64,000 nucleotides of DNA from Flammula alnicola (GCA_015499995.1 JADNRV010000061.1:1-64000); one strand, 5' to 3'; counted from the stretch's first letter, positions 1 through 11,930 are shown. Translations and numbers: made by a program. Notes: generated from the sequence alone by a model not told the origin.

Positions 1-1063
1 GCTGCCGATATGTAATTCTGAAAATTAGACCGAGACTTCCATGATGATCCATCTAACAAGAGGAAATGCCTCGCAAGTCCAGCATGCATGTAATGGCCAC
101 AAAAATTGGAAAATCGGAGCCCTGGGTTCCACCCAAATTTGACGTGGCATCTCCGGAGAGTGAAGATCCATAGAATGCGACGGCAGGGACCCCGAAAGGA
201 TGCAATTAAAGAGAAAAGGTTCACAATTCGGCTACAAATGCCGACTTCAGAGAAGAAAGGCCACAGTGAAAATAATAGAACATTACACCGTAACGCGGCA
301 TAAAGTGTGGAGCGACTGAAGAACACCAGATACCGAGAAATGCACAGAAGGCCAACATGCCACTGACTTCGAACACGAAGAGGGGATTGGAATTGGAATT
401 TCAGGACAAAGCAAGTTAGGAATCGACAGATATTGTCGTTCCCGATCACCTTTGTCCTCAGTTTGACGCTCAAAACCAAACCCCTCTACGCATGCAGGAA
501 AGGCATGCGCCATCCGGTGTATGGTATTATCGGAGCGGTAGGACAAGAGGGCGAGAAGGGGAAAACAATGAGGTAGCTCAGCGAAGTAAAGCCACGAGCA
601 AAAGAAATGTGCTGACGGATCTATCGAAGTAATATGGGAACTGCAGTATTAAAAAAATCGCACACAACGTACTGATTGAAAACGATATCCACAATCTAAA
701 ACATCACTGAGGTAGCGAAACCGAGATCAGCAGGAGAGGACCGCCCTGGCGATGACTGATGTAGGACACGATTACGAGCGCTTGAGCATTCCCAGTTGCT
801 ACTTGTGTGGTGCTGAGTAAGAGGTGAGCCCAAAGATGATCGATGATCGATGATCAATACTGAATCGAACTGACCGGGGCCCATTCTACGCTAAGCACTC
901 TATTCCTTCACTCGAGGCGGGGGATTTGAGTAGAGAACTTGACGCTGGCTGTATGCTACGTACGAGGATGTTGGAATGAGAAAGGGGCAGCCAAAACATA
1001 TTCGAGCTGGGTCAAGGGTTTGTGTCTCCGGGCCGGGGTAACCCGCCATGACGTCACGCGTTC
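1..1063. repeat. Dispersed repeat R1, copy a
   Basis: Non-coding stretch with recognisable similarity to three other places in the window (about 16.3-18.3, 23.9-25.8 and 38.7-39.5 kb). Shared landmarks are a 'gtggcatctccgga'-like block near 150, a 'cacctttgtcctca' block near 447, a run of short matches around 700-850, and a GGGCCGG-containing end near 1030. No open frame longer than about 90 codons looks coding. Its left end lies outside the window. It may be an old non-autonomous element or duplicated intergenic DNA; no terminal repeats were found. Confidence 0.55.
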
Positions 1064-1673
1064 CGCTTTCTTTCACGAAGTATCAGTAGAAGAATATAGG
1101 AAATAACGACCAAAACCCAGATTTGCGAGAACAATCCTGAATTTGGACGTAAAATGTGGTGGAAAATCAGGATCGTGTTCAAAATTTGGGGTTGTATGGC
1201 TGACTGTCGCTCTCAGGTTGGGTCGTCTCGTTGGTGGAATACGTACTGCGGACATCGAGGTTGTCAACAATGTTACCCTGAGCGCTGACGCACGATGCAT
1301 AACTATGAAGACCTACTGGATAAAGTTGTGTCTACAAATTGCTGAGCTTCGCAGGATATTGCTAACAGGTACCCGCGGCTCAATAACTTTGCAGAAACAA
1401 TTGAGTACTAAGTACTTACACGATCCATTTGATCAGTAGCGACATGACCATGAAGACAGGGCGGATCTGTAATTCTGGACTTTCGTGACATGCTGCGAAT
1501 CATAAAAGGGATAAACATTGGATAAACATTCATTTTTTGAATACAATAAAAAAAACCTACGAATATTGTTACTGTGACTACGGGACACTACCTTTTGACT
1601 ACCCTAGTAGTACCTACAGAGCTTACGTGGATACACAACGTCGGCGTCCAAGAACCTTCCAGGAAAAACGATG
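1064..1673. other. Intergenic, no gene seen
   Basis: Only short random-looking frames are present. There is a short direct repeat, 'ggataaacatt', at about 1509-1530. The right end is the 3' flank of the F-box gene on the minus strand. Confidence 0.5.
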
Positions 1674-2902
1674 CTACCAGTGTATGTACGATCTCTCGTG
1701 ACCATGAAATACAGATATAATCCTTTTCTGGGCGAGTCGAGGAACGGCGGCAACAAAAGCTTCAGTAGACATTGGAATGGTATCCGGAGAATCGAGCAAC
1801 AAACAAAACTCGACACTTCTCAACGCCGGGAAACCCGTCCCAAGTAGAAGGTCTTGCAATTCTTCCCATGGGCTACCGTTTATGGGGACATGACGTTGAT
1901 AGAACTCGATGGTGAGGTGTTGGAGATGCGGATGTGCACCGATAAGGAGAAGGGAGTGTACCACCACCAGTAACGGGGAATGCTCAGATACGGTTCTAGT
2001 GACCATGAGGCTGAGCGAGCGTAGATTGGTAGAGTGTGTCCGCACTGCAGTCATTAGCAACCGCAAGTCTATCCGACAACCGGGTTAGTGACGCGGCGGC
2101 CGTAGACGGAAAGGAACAGCTGACCGGCATTGGAGGCACCATTCAAGTCTTCCACCTCTAGATGTTGCAATGATTCGCCAGCTGTGATTATGAACTGGGG
2201 CACAATGGTACTGAAAACCAAGGGATTTGAAGCTGAATACGAAAAATGCAAGCTTTGCAGAGATGAGAGAGCGGGGATGAGCCAGTCCAACACCAAAGTG
2301 TCGTGGCAACGCTCCACGTCCAACCTCTCCAGTCGAAATGCAGGGGCGGCAACGTCACTTTTGCTGTCACCGGCTTGGTTCCGCACGAAGCACTGGTAAA
2401 AAGTGATTGCTCGCAGCTTCGGGAACTGGCTGAAGAAAGTAGGGAGAGCATTACTGCCGTACATGATCCTTGCTCGACCCCTCACCTCTTCCTCCCTCAG
2501 TGAAATCTCCTCTACGCATTTTAACTGCGACAACGAAGGAAAGTCGAAGCGGGGGTTTTCTGGCTTGCGTCTCCGCTGGAAGATATGGAGGGAAACGATG
2601 TATGAAGACAATAAGTCTAACGTGTGATGCAGCACCTCGGAGCGCTGGATCCAAGGCTTGTGAATTTCGACCAAATGTAGACGCTTGGTAAGTGTCCGAA
2701 TATGAGGCGTAGATTCCAATTTGGCCAGGACAATGGAGTTCTCGAGGTCTATCGATATGGTATGGAAAATACCAGCCTGAGCGGGTGAAACGAGCGCTCT
2801 ACATGTTAAAGCACATGCACATAATGAGCGATAGTCTCCCTCTGCAGTCAGATGACTGAGAATGGCGCAAAGCAATTCTGGGGGCAATTGGTGAAAGGGC
2901 AT
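1674..2902 (-). CDS. F-box/leucine-rich protein, family copy 1 (one intron)
   Basis: Predicted 390-residue F-box protein. F-box proteins are usually substrate receptors of SCF ubiquitin ligases. The first ~45 residues carry the F-box (LPPELLCAILSHL, then CALTCRALVSPAQAGIF); the rest has leucine-rich segments typical of basidiomycete F-box proteins. Exon 1 is 2902-2125 and exon 2 is 2068-1674. The 56-nt intron 2124-2069 starts GTCAG, contains CTAAC and ends TAG. Without it the gene appears as two frames. Copies at 7497 and 26118 have an intron at the same place with different intron lengths but the same reading frame after splicing, which strongly supports the model. The substrate is unknown. 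About 130 bp upstream of the ATG is shared with the other copies, so the promoter was duplicated too. Confidence 0.8.
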
Positions 2903-3603
2903 TTTGTGGGCAACACACAGTCGTGCATTGGAACTGATGTTATATCGGCATTGGCTAGTCCGATTTCGTCAGCAGATTTCGCATGAATCCTGATGCATTG
3001 ATGGCCCTAAACACTCGAACCATTCTTGGAGATCCAGGCAGTGTACTGTGGGTAGGTACACACAAAGAATACAAAATGCTTCTCAATTTATTTCCACATC
3101 GAAATGAACATCCACAGCCCCCAACGCTGCCAGATGATCAATTCCATCGAATCAAATGAGTGACAGCATTGAGAAGAAACGGAATTGGTCACCAGTCACA
3201 GCCTCAGGCCGAATTATTATTCCACAGAATCAAGCGGCATTGGCGGCATGCACCAATGCCAGTGACATCTTAGGTATCGTGGCACTGCGCCTCAATTTGG
3301 TAAAGGTCCCACAGCGCCAAACGCCAACGCCAATACACACAGTTGAGCCATTTTTGTGTGCCCAGCTAACGTTCAAGCATCAGAAATCAGAAATCAGAAA
3401 GAGATGCCCCCACAATAATTCATGACTTGCAACGTCCTTACCATATGTGGTTGTGAAAAACGTATAATACAGGCTCTTCCTCTCTACTTGTTTCTTCAGG
3501 CTGGTCCTCTAGAGTTGAACTCTTTTACGCACCCAAATATTTCTCTGCGACTTCTTGCATTTCACAAACACCAAATCCTTCTCTTGCCAGTAACGACATC
3601 ACC
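2903..3603. other. Intergenic between divergent F-box and kinase-like genes
   Basis: The first ~130 bases are the conserved 5' flank of the F-box family (compare 14156-14230, 23534-23605, 27326-27420 and, inverted, 7380-7496). A 'gtgggtaggtacacaca' block near 3049 recurs near 14250, 23716 and 27568. The right part is the CT-rich upstream region of the secreted kinase-like gene. No other gene was recognised. Confidence 0.5.
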
Positions 3604-5000
3604 ATGCGGGCAATTTCCTGTCTTTTTTCTCTTCAACACTTCATCCTTTCTCTGGCGTCCATCAGCGCTCTAGCAACTGCCTATGCGGTCCCTCTCCAGT
3701 CAGACTGCATGACACTTGACCGTCGTGCCGATATTCACATCGTCAACGGCAAGGTTGCAGAGCTAGGCAAACAGATAAGTCCTTCATCCCACGATAAGTC
3801 AACGGTACATCGCCTCAGTAAGCCGTCTCTTAAATTCTCTGCGGACATAGTCGCCGATGCCTAGAATATAGAAAAGTGGGATGGTAAAGTTGACCCAGGC
3901 TATGTCATCAAGGTCTACAAGGGGCTCGACAGAGTTGTTAAACCCACAGAGGTCAAGGGTTTGAAAGCCGCTGGCCAATATATAGACAGCGAGGAGAACG
4001 GAAACGCCGTGGTCATGAAGGAAGTAAAAGGGAAATCACTGGCTCGGATAGTGGGAAAGCTACCCCATGACCAGCGAAAGGTAGTCGTGAATGGTTGGAA
4101 GCCCAAAGTCGCAGCAGAAGCTGCACGTATTGCTTCGTCCAAGGGCGTTTTACATCGGTACGTCTCTGCCTTTGTTTTTCAGCGGTGTTGATGTGGATAT
4201 CGTCATTAAAAGTGACATCAATATGGACAATGTACGATGAAATCACTTGCTGTATTCTCCGCTTCAAGTACTGACACCCTTCTTTAGGTCATCATACATC
4301 ACAATCGCGTCCATTTGGTCGACTGGGAGAATTTCTACGACAAGAAGTCAGATGTAAGATCCATCGCTCTATGTCTCATCCATCGTTGCTGAATCTCATA
4401 CACCCCCAGCAATTCACGACTGACCCAAAGAAAATCTTAAAGGACTTGGACGTTGTGTGGGACTCCAGTGGGACGCCCCAGGGACACGGCCATGGCACAT
4501 CCAGTGGGAGCGGATCTGCCAGCCCTGGTGCATCCGGCAGAAGTCGGTCGGCCAGCCCTGGTGCATCCGGCAGGAATCGGTCGGCCAGCCCGGGTGCATC
4601 CAGCAGGAGTCGGTTGCCAAGCTCTAGCGCATCCAGCAGGAGTCGGTTGGCCAGCTCTGCTGCGTCCAGCAGGAGTCGGTCGCCCAGCTCTGGCGCATCC
4701 AGCAGGAGTCGATCATTAAGCTCTATCGCATCCAGCAGGAGTCGGTCGCCCAGCTCGGGTGTGTCCTCCGGTGCACCCAGCAGGGGTCGGTCGCCCAGCT
4801 CTGGCGCATCCAGCAGGAGTAGGTCTGCCAGCTTTAGTACGTTGAGCAGTATTCGGTCGGCGAGCTCTGGTGCGTCCAGCAGGAGTCAATCAGCCAGGAC
4901 TGGTGCATCCAGCAAAAGTCAGTCGGCCAGCCCACGCACATCGAAGTCGGGATCCCACAAACGCCGGAGCCCTCGTCGTCGGGAGGTTTTCTATGACTAA
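3604..5000 (+). CDS. Secreted kinase-like protein with Ser/Arg repeat tail
   Basis: Five-exon model: 3604-3804, 3865-4157, 4183-4231, 4288-4353, 4410-5000, giving 399 residues. The first ~29 residues form a signal-peptide-like hydrophobic stretch ending ATAYAVP. Residues ~78-200 resemble the fungal kinase/aminoglycoside-phosphotransferase fold: GYVIKVYKG (Lys83 as possible nucleotide-binding Lys), a SDINMDN stretch (Asp176, Asn181) like the catalytic loop, and HLVDWENF (Asp193) like the metal-binding Asp. The tail from ~residue 220 is an 11-residue Ser/Arg-rich repeat. The expected catalytic-loop His is not in its usual place. The second intron (4158-4182) would be only 25 nt, unusually short, so this junction or the whole gene could be decayed. 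The first intron (3805-3864) is chosen only to keep the frame. No substrate can be inferred. Confidence 0.55.
4521..4950 (+). repeat. 33-bp coding minisatellite (about 12 units)
   Basis: In-frame tandem repeat encoding variants of GASSRSRSPSS. Units differ by point changes, and one unit near 4760 has an extra 12 bases. The unit length is a multiple of three, so copy-number change keeps the frame. Confidence 0.9.
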
Positions 5001-5539
5001 AGGGAGCCTTGTATGTGCAGTGATCGGATTTATTACAAGTACCTGTAGGGATTCTTATAAATCAAGAGTTTTAAACGGGTAATTCGCCACTGGAAATTAT
5101 GGCACTGTATATGGATGACGGGGCCACATGCTAAGCATATTCAGGAACGCATTTTTGAGGAGAATTCAATCCGAAAAGGTCGCGCGGTAAACCTTCCGTT
5201 ATGGGAAGTTATCCTGGATTTATCTGGTTTCAGGGTTATGGAACAGGCCAGAGCGCGTGACATAAGTGTATCCTCGTGCCCACAAAAAAAATGCGTGTAC
5301 ACAACAAATCGGGCAGATCTAGCGTGGGTCATATCTGACTCTCCGAGTCTGTGTTAAGGGCCAGAATGCCAACTAGCATCGCCACAGTGATGCCTTGAAA
5401 CAGAAACGCCAGCCTCTAGAGTGAACGAGCGCACTGGATCCCTTCAGGAATATCCCAAGGCGGCAAAAACGAGAGATTCATGACGGTGGACGGAGAGGTC
5501 ATCGAGAGCGTTTTGTTGTAGAAAAGAGACTATCTCGAC
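5001..5539. other. Intergenic, no gene seen
   Basis: 3' flank of the kinase-like gene. Short frames only; none has recognisable motifs. Confidence 0.45.
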
Positions 5540-7250
5540 GACGGAAGAAAAGACAAGAAAACTGGTGACGTCAATGACATTGCGTTGGCCGCTCAACGTT
5601 CTCATGGCTACAAGCACCACCCACGCACGGCGCCGCTCTGAAAAGCACGGAGAGCCAATCCCAAAAATCATGGATGAAACTAGCCGCCCTCAAGCACAGA
5701 TCACACGCAGAAAGATAATGGGTGTGTTGCGCTCAAGAAGACTGCAGCTAACTGGATATGACCGCATGTGCAGCTCTCCGTGGACGGAAGTTTGTGTTTG
5801 TGCGCACACATGCAGACGAGCGAAAGTCTATCCATCGATGCATCCGACTATACAGTACGGACGGAAACGGAGAGATAAACAGAAAGACAGACCTAAACCA
5901 CATCGAGCTTTCCGCACGCAGCATAGCAACCACGCGGTCCTACTATCCGCTGCGTAGATGGGAAGTGCTGCCAGAGTTTATACATGCTGATAGCTGTGGA
6001 GGCAGGCGTTATCGATATGCCGCGATGACAACTCGAAGAGACGATGACCGAGGTGCGAGTCGGAGGATGAGGGAAAAGGAAAAACGAACCTCGCGTCCTG
6101 ATTTTCTCGGAAATTTCCGATCATTCTCCCACCCTCGCTCATCTCCTATCCCTGGAGGTCGCGCGTGTGCGTATGGATCTCAGAATAGGGTGATATAGAG
6201 TGCGCATGTCCACGCCCACGTATGTAGAGCATATGAACAATTCACCAGCTATCCACCCACGAGTGCAGCTCGCAAGGCAAACTGATCATGCTGCGCCTGA
6301 CAAGACCGAGGCTAACCGCATATGAGGGTACCCAGCCGGATATGCAGCTCTCGGTAGAAAAGGCTATTGGACTATATACACCGAGGTGCAGGGGCAAAGA
6401 GGAAGATGAGAGATCGAAGGTAGAGTAGGAGAGTAAGCGGAGCCGCGCACCAACTGTAATTAATGAAACAGCTTGGACGCATAATGAATCATGTCTGCTT
6501 ACAGTAAGCAATTCTATCTCGCGGGCGGTGGATACCATAACTGAGCAGCCTATAAAAAGAGGCGGGGAGCAAGAAGACAGCGAAGGAAGAGGAGACACAA
6601 AGTGGATCCACGTACGCACCTAGAGTAGATAAACTTTACATCATTTCGTGGGCTCGCATGGTGAGTGAGCACGCAACCGAACGTACGTGTATTGCAAAGA
6701 AGCACTTCAAAGCCACCTTTAGTCAGCGCTCTGAGGCCGACATGCACAGAAAGTTTGCAACTGCGAGACTCAAATACCATCCAGATTCAAATACCATCCA
6801 TCCATTCCGCACGCATCCAGCCAGAGTAACATGCAATAGCAATAGTATAATGTACCTCGGACTGACACCCCAAGTACGTCAGACGGACCTACATCACCAC
6901 CACAACGGAAACGAGCCAATGAGGTAGCATACGTAGGAAAATAGGAAGATGAACTAAACAGAATAGAGAGGCGAGGACGCACGAATGCCAAGGCAAGCGA
7001 AGAATTATCAGTGTTGTAGGATCGCATGGCAAGATGACAAACGTGACAGTTTAGCGAAGGAAGAGAGAAGGCGAGAGAAATCCTATGCCGCCCGGATGGT
7101 ATATTTCGAGCAAAGGAGAGAGGGTCGAGTCGATCTGGGTGATGATGATGAAAGAGCAAGAGCAAAGATGACAGTTATAGCTATGACATCATAATCCCTC
7201 TATTGCGTTCGAAACACCTCGCATTTCACACCGCGGTCTCTTCTTGTATG
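5540..7250. repeat. Dispersed repeat R2, degenerate copies
   Basis: Purine-rich, non-coding DNA that shares blocks with 27.8-29.8 kb and 34.1-35.8 kb, notably 'cagctctccgtggacg' (near 5770, 28600 and 29290), 'atgcagctctcgg' (near 6340) and 'aagcacatctcg'-like stretches. It probably contains two head-to-tail degenerate copies (about 5540-6230 and 6240-7250). Frames here are short and lack motifs. Boundaries are approximate. Confidence 0.45.
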
Positions 7251-7496
7251 TACTATACGTAGCTAGTGGTAGATTAGCAACAGCAGTTATCATTTCACAG
7301 AGCGCAATCATGCATCGTTCCTTGAGAGTTGTGGAAGGGGCGGCGGATTTCTATTTCTAAATCCATGATTGCATTTGATAAGCGTTTCGACACATCGATA
7401 TCATGACATCAGGGTTTCATACGAAGTCTGAACGCACTAGCCAAGTTCGCCGATATAACAACAGCTCCAGTGCACGATTGTGTGCGTTGCCCCAAA

Positions 7497-8698
7497 ATGC
7501 CCTTTCACGAATTGCCCCCAGAATTACTTTGGGCCGTTGTCAGTCATCTGGCTGCAGAGGGAGACTACCCATCGCTATATGCGTGTGCTTTGACGTGTAG
7601 AGCGCTCGTTTCACCCGCTCAGGCTGGTATTTTCCATACCATATCGATGCACCTCGAGGACCCCTTTGTCCTTGCCAAATTGGAATCTACGCCTCACATT
7701 CGGACACTTACCAAGCATCTAGATTTGTGGGAGATTCACAAGCCTTGGATCCAGCATTCCGAGGTGCTACATCGCATGTTAGACATATTGTCTCCATACA
7801 TCGTTTCCTTCCACATTTTCCAGCGGAGAAGCAGGCCAGGAAAACCCCGCTTCAACTTTCCTTCGTTGTCACAGTTGACACGCCTAGAGGAGATTTCGCT
7901 GAGGGAGGAGGAGTGGGGCAGTCAAGGAATCCTGTGCGGCAATAATCCTCTCCCCACTTTCTTTAACCAGTTCCCGAATCTGCGAGCAATCACCTTTGAC
8001 TATTGCTTGGTAAAGAACCAAACCATTGATGGCAAAAGCGCCATTGCCGCTCCTGTATTTCAGCTGGAGAGGTTGGACGTGCTGGGTTGTAAGGATACTT
8101 TGGTGTTGGAGTGGCTCATCCCGGCCCTCTCATCGCTGCGAAGACTTCACTTTTCGTACCATGCCTCAAATGCCTCAGTTCTGAGCACTATTGTGCCCCA
8201 ATTCATGAGCACAGCCGGCGAATCATTGCAACATCTAGAGGTGAGATGCTTCCATGTTGCCTCAAATGCAGGTCAGTTGTTCCATTAGCCTACAGCTGCC
8301 GCCTCACTAACCGAGTTATCGAGTACTTAGACTTACGGTCAGCAATGACTGCAGTGCGGACGCACGCCACCAATCTACACTCACTCAGCCTCATGATCAC
8401 CGGATCCGCATCTCATTCCGCGATACAGGTCGTGGTACAATCCTTTCTCCTTATCGGTGCACATCCGCATCTCCAACACCTCACCATCGTGTTCCATCAA
8501 AGTGATGCCCCTGTAGACGGTAGCCCATGGGGTGAACTGCAAGACCTTTTACTTGGGACGGGTTTCCCAGAATTGAGAAGCGTCGAGCTTCGGTTGTTGG
8601 TCAATTCGGAATCCAATCTCGTGTCTACTGAGCCTTTCGTTGCCGCCGTTCCCCGACTTGCCCAGAGGAGAATGATATCTGTACGTCATGAGCGATGA
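7497..8698 (+). CDS. F-box/leucine-rich protein, family copy 2 (one intron)
   Basis: Predicted 380-residue paralogue of the F-box proteins at 1674-2902 and 26118-27325. The start is set at the MPFHELPPELL methionine, the position conserved in the other copies, rather than an in-frame ATG nine codons upstream. Exons are 7497-8271 and 8331-8698; the 59-nt intron 8272-8330 has CTAAC and ends TTAG. It is 3 nt longer than in the other copies, and its indels fall inside the intron, leaving the spliced frame unchanged. F-box at residues ~1-45, leucine-rich segments after. A GTGAG inside exon 1 at 8241 could compete as a 5' splice site. Likely SCF ubiquitin-ligase adaptor; substrate unknown. Confidence 0.8.
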
Positions 8699-9521
8699 CG
8701 GAGATGAATAAGTAGGTATGCCACACCATATCATGGTCCGCAAATAACCTTCTTGTGACGAACTGCACGGAGAATGAATTCATTACGTAGAATTGGAGGT
8801 ATCGCGGAGTGGCCATTCAAAGGGGGGTATCAAAAGTACTATAATATCTAAAAGTCGTCGTTTCCCTGAAGCAATAGGACCCCGGTAGAATTACTGTAGG
8901 ATACTATTCAAAGCGCCATCATATAAATCGAACGTAGCAAGCTGGAATGATAGGATTGCCATCGAGTAAATTCTACATGCACTGTAATAACATAGAATGC
9001 GGCCTCAAGTAACTAGTAACTCCTCACTGAAGCAAATGATAGAGTTAGAATAGGATACATTAAAATCCACTCACATAAAATGAAGCCAAATTCAGTCTAA
9101 AATCAATTCTATCGGCCGTTGAAATCGTTGATAGAATCAATTCTACGACATGCGGTAGGTGCTCTCGTGGTGATCGTCTCGCTCTGATGGCGGAGGTAGG
9201 TGGATCACGAAGTTTAGAACGTTTTGTACATGAACTCAAATGCAAGTCATTCAAGGCAATGCTCCCTCAATATCGAGTAGGCGTGTAGGAGAGCCTGAGA
9301 CCATGGTGCTTCCTGATTCCCTCTCTTGAGAACGGCCTTTCAAGCTCGCGACCAAATGTCCGTAGCAGGTGGATCACGAAGTTCAGAACGGGGTGCATGT
9401 CCTTGGTGCAGTGATATTGGCACCTTGTTCGGAACCACGTCACCTTCCAGAGCGCTCACGGGGAAACCTTTACGTTCAAGGGAATGGTCCGGACTCCAGA
9501 GGCAAGGTCCGATAGAAAACG
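8699..9521. other. Intergenic with a local 23-bp direct repeat
   Basis: No gene recognised. A 23-base segment beginning 'ggtggatcacgaagtt' occurs at 9199-9221 and again at 9368-9390 with one difference. Confidence 0.5.
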
Positions 9522-9529
9522 CATAAATA
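9522..9529 (+). promoter_or_regulatory. TATA-like box of the 9692 gene
   Basis: CATAAATA followed by a CT-rich leader, about 160 bases before the ATG at 9692. Confidence 0.4.
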
Positions 9530-9691
9530 CCTGTCCCTCTGGAGCCTTTTCACTCAGCTCCTCTTCCTACATTCGATCAGGTTAGCATCCGGGCCCTTCT
9601 TTCCAAGCCTCCTGTTCATTATCCTGTCGTATAACCTTCAACTCACTCCACCTTTTTTTCGGTCATTTAGAAGCTACGCCATCTCACCATA

Positions 9692-10134
9692 ATGCAATTC
9701 AACGTTGTCTTCATCGCCACCGCTCTCCTCGCTTCCGCCTCTCTGGCGATGTCGGCCACAATCACTGGCTTCGCCGGGGCGACTGCACTGGCACTGAGGG
9801 CGAGAGTTTCGGAGTGTCGTCTAGAGAATGTTTCAGTTTGGGAGGCGGCTCGACGAGGTCAATCAGCTATTCTGGTGTCCCCAGTGAAATCGAGTTCTAC
9901 ATTTCTGGCGGTGGCCACGATTCTTGCACCAATGGTGCGAGCTTGGTCCTTGGGGCGGCTCTGGATGTGCAACCGCGCCTGCCGGGTAAGCTCTCTGAGT
10001 GAACTTTTTTGATGGGGTGGAACTAATGCCGTTTATTGGTGGCAGAGTTAATTGGGAGAGCATTGCGGTCTTTTAAATCTCTAGTGGTAGTAGCGACAGA
10101 GACAGCTCTCGGTTCCATCAGTCTTGATATGTGA
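9692..10134 (+). pseudogene. Small secreted protein gene with a one-base frameshift
   Basis: The ATG at 9692 opens a clear signal peptide (MQFNVVFIATALLASASLA). After ~29 codons the sensible frame shifts by one base inside a run of four G at ~9777-9780. The shifted frame gives a cysteine/glycine-rich domain with SSRECFSLGG, SISYSGVPSEIEFYISGG and HDSC, resembling small secreted cysteine-rich proteins of basidiomycetes. One G seems to be missing. A canonical 60-nt intron follows (9986-10045, GTAAGC to GGCAG) and the frame then closes at 10134. It is either a recent pseudogene or an assembly error in a homopolymer. Function is unknown. The C/G spacing is loosely like the tandem pair at 11438 and 12896. 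Confidence 0.6.
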
Positions 10135-10429
10135 AGCGATGTGTATCGAATTGTAATCGCTCCAGGGGATTTTTCAAAGTCAAATAAAACTGTTTTTGAG
10201 ATATGACGCTATTGGACGCCAGCATTATGCACATCCCGCTGAAGAATCCACGTAAATAAGCTCTTTAGACAATCGTCTATTTGTAGATAGTTCTAAACTA
10301 ACGATTTAAATTTGGATTCTCTACTATTCAATCCTTGGTTTTCTTCGGACTTTTAGCCCGTGGTTTGGGCCGTTCTTTATTTTCTTACCGAAGTGGCTTT
10401 GCCTTTTCACATTCAGTACGACAGTATTA

Positions 10430-10588
10430 ATGAAAGACGTTTATCCAGTTGGCGAATGCGAAATGGTCTGGGACGAAGACGGTACGGCGACGACCAGCAT
10501 CCGAGCACCCGCATTTCAACTTCTCCGTCATCATGACGCCGCCAAATTCCCTCGAGCCATACCGTCATTGTCGTTGTCGCCAACGTAG
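10430..10588 (+). other. Short coding-like ORF (52 codons)
   Basis: Small frame starting MKDVYPVGECEMVWDEDG with amino-acid usage that looks coding. It has no recognised family and no visible splice partner. It may be an exon relic. Confidence 0.2.
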
Positions 10589-11437
10589 GACTAGACGTTG
10601 AGCTCGCTCTCGGTCATGGCTTGCTGAACTGACTGGTGCGGTGGGGTGCGACTTTTTCCCACCTCCGAGGCTTGCACCATGTTCGAAGAAGTAAGTGTAA
10701 ATATGATCCTGAAACGGTACGCCTCGGTTGTTGGCTTGCTTTTTCCATCCTTTCGAGGCTCATCGAGGCAATATCAGCGCCTCGGAATATTCCCTTGAAG
10801 CGTGAAGTCTGGAAATGTGACAGTGTGATTTTATGTCGATTGGACGTCGGAGGGAACGGAAACCGAAAGGCGACGTGGAAAGAACCAAAGAAAGGAGTGA
10901 AGCAGAGGTGCACATGCCTACGCCCCGGTAATGATGTTGCGTTACATTTATCATGATGGATTATATTTGAAAACGTCGAAGGGCTAATCGTCGCCCATTT
11001 CTGAGCGTTCATCGAAGCTGAGCGAAGCTAGCATTGGGTTCAAGACCCCAGGACGATCATGAGCGGTCTCTTAATATGCCATTGATCGATATATTGATCG
11101 ATGATCCGTAATGATAGGTACTTCTCTGCCACAGCTCCTCAGAAGCCCTCTAGGCCTAGGCTAGCACGTTGCGCATCATGTGTCTCCTTCCTCAGATGCC
11201 TTTGCGTGTTCATACTCATTCTGATTATGGAACCGTAACTGTACTATCGCGGGAATAACACATTTGAATCCTCCTGCCTCGACGCCAATGGTGATCAACA
11301 CGAGAACCCGATTTTTCAAGGGTCCTTCTTCTTACTTCAAACGAGATAAAGAGGGGGAAGTTCTCTTCAGGACTTCAAGCTCACTCGACTCGATAAACCA
11401 AGAAGCGCTTTTTACAAACCTCAATCTCATCTCACAA
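10589..11437. other. Intergenic, no gene seen
   Basis: Overlapping frames on both strands at 10614-11012 lack motifs and look like chance. A 'gatcgatatattgatcgatgatc' region near 11084-11104 is palindromic. The last ~100 bases resemble the promoter of the 12896 gene, but its TATAAAAA is GATAAAGA here (near 11345). Confidence 0.45.
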
Positions 11438-11930
11438 ATGTACTTTACCACCAAGTTTGCCGGTCTGCTTTCTATTGTCGCAGCCTCTGTAGTCTCTGCC
11501 CAGGCGACTATCGCCGCTCGCGTAAGATTCAATTTGTGTTTGCCTGTCATGCTTTCCGCTCATTATCGGCTCCACTATCCTCCAGAATGAGCTCGCAGAA
11601 CTGTCTGTCATTTTCTACGCCAATGTCAACTTGACAGGTGCAAGCTTCTCTCCCAGTAACCTCGTTCAGGGGGTATGCAACACCCTCCCTTGTTGTTGGC
11701 TGGACAGAGCCGAGAGTGTTGTGATCGGCCCAGGTTACGCATGCACATTCTTTGTGTGCGTATCAATACCATGAGGGCATTCTTATATCATGTAACTAAT
11801 CACTTGATCTTCTAGGTATCAGGGATGCGAGGGTAATGGGACGACGCTTTCCAAGCAGGTTGACTCACTCCCCGCCCTATCTCTTTACAGTAACATCGAA
11901 TCTTTCATCTGCGACAAGCAGATTTCTTAA
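11438..11930 (+). CDS. Small secreted cysteine protein, tandem copy A
   Basis: Three exons: 11438-11521, 11586-11755 and 11816-11930, giving 122 residues. A signal peptide (MYFTTKFAGLLSIVAASVVSA) ends in exon 1. The mature part has about 95 residues with cysteines in VCNTLPCCW, YACTFF, QGCEGN and FICDK. The hydrophobic/glycine pattern LSVIFYANVNLTGASFS, a central RAESV and a late NIESF recall beta/gamma-crystallin-like folds; this is a pattern judgement, not a search result. Intron phases (0 and 2) and exon lengths match the neighbour at 12896 almost exactly, so they are tandem duplicates. It probably acts outside the cell; the role is unknown. It has one extra Cys pair member compared with copy B, and a weaker TATA region. 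Confidence 0.7.

Noticed and set aside
3805..3864. GTAAGC donor at 3819 for the first intron of the kinase-like gene
   Set aside because: A better-looking donor, but the joined frame hits a stop at once; the GTACAT donor at 3805 keeps the frame.
8241..8250. GTGAGATGCT as the intron donor in F-box copy 2
   Set aside because: The paralogues are coding at this position and share the later donor at the family position; using this donor would remove conserved residues.
10614..11012. Overlapping frames on both strands as possible genes
   Set aside because: They overlap each other on opposite strands, lack motifs, signal peptides or splice partners, and look like chance frames.
11030..11055. 'ggttcaagacccc' as a tRNA T-loop
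   Set aside because: No matching A-box, anticodon arm or acceptor stem could be drawn around it.
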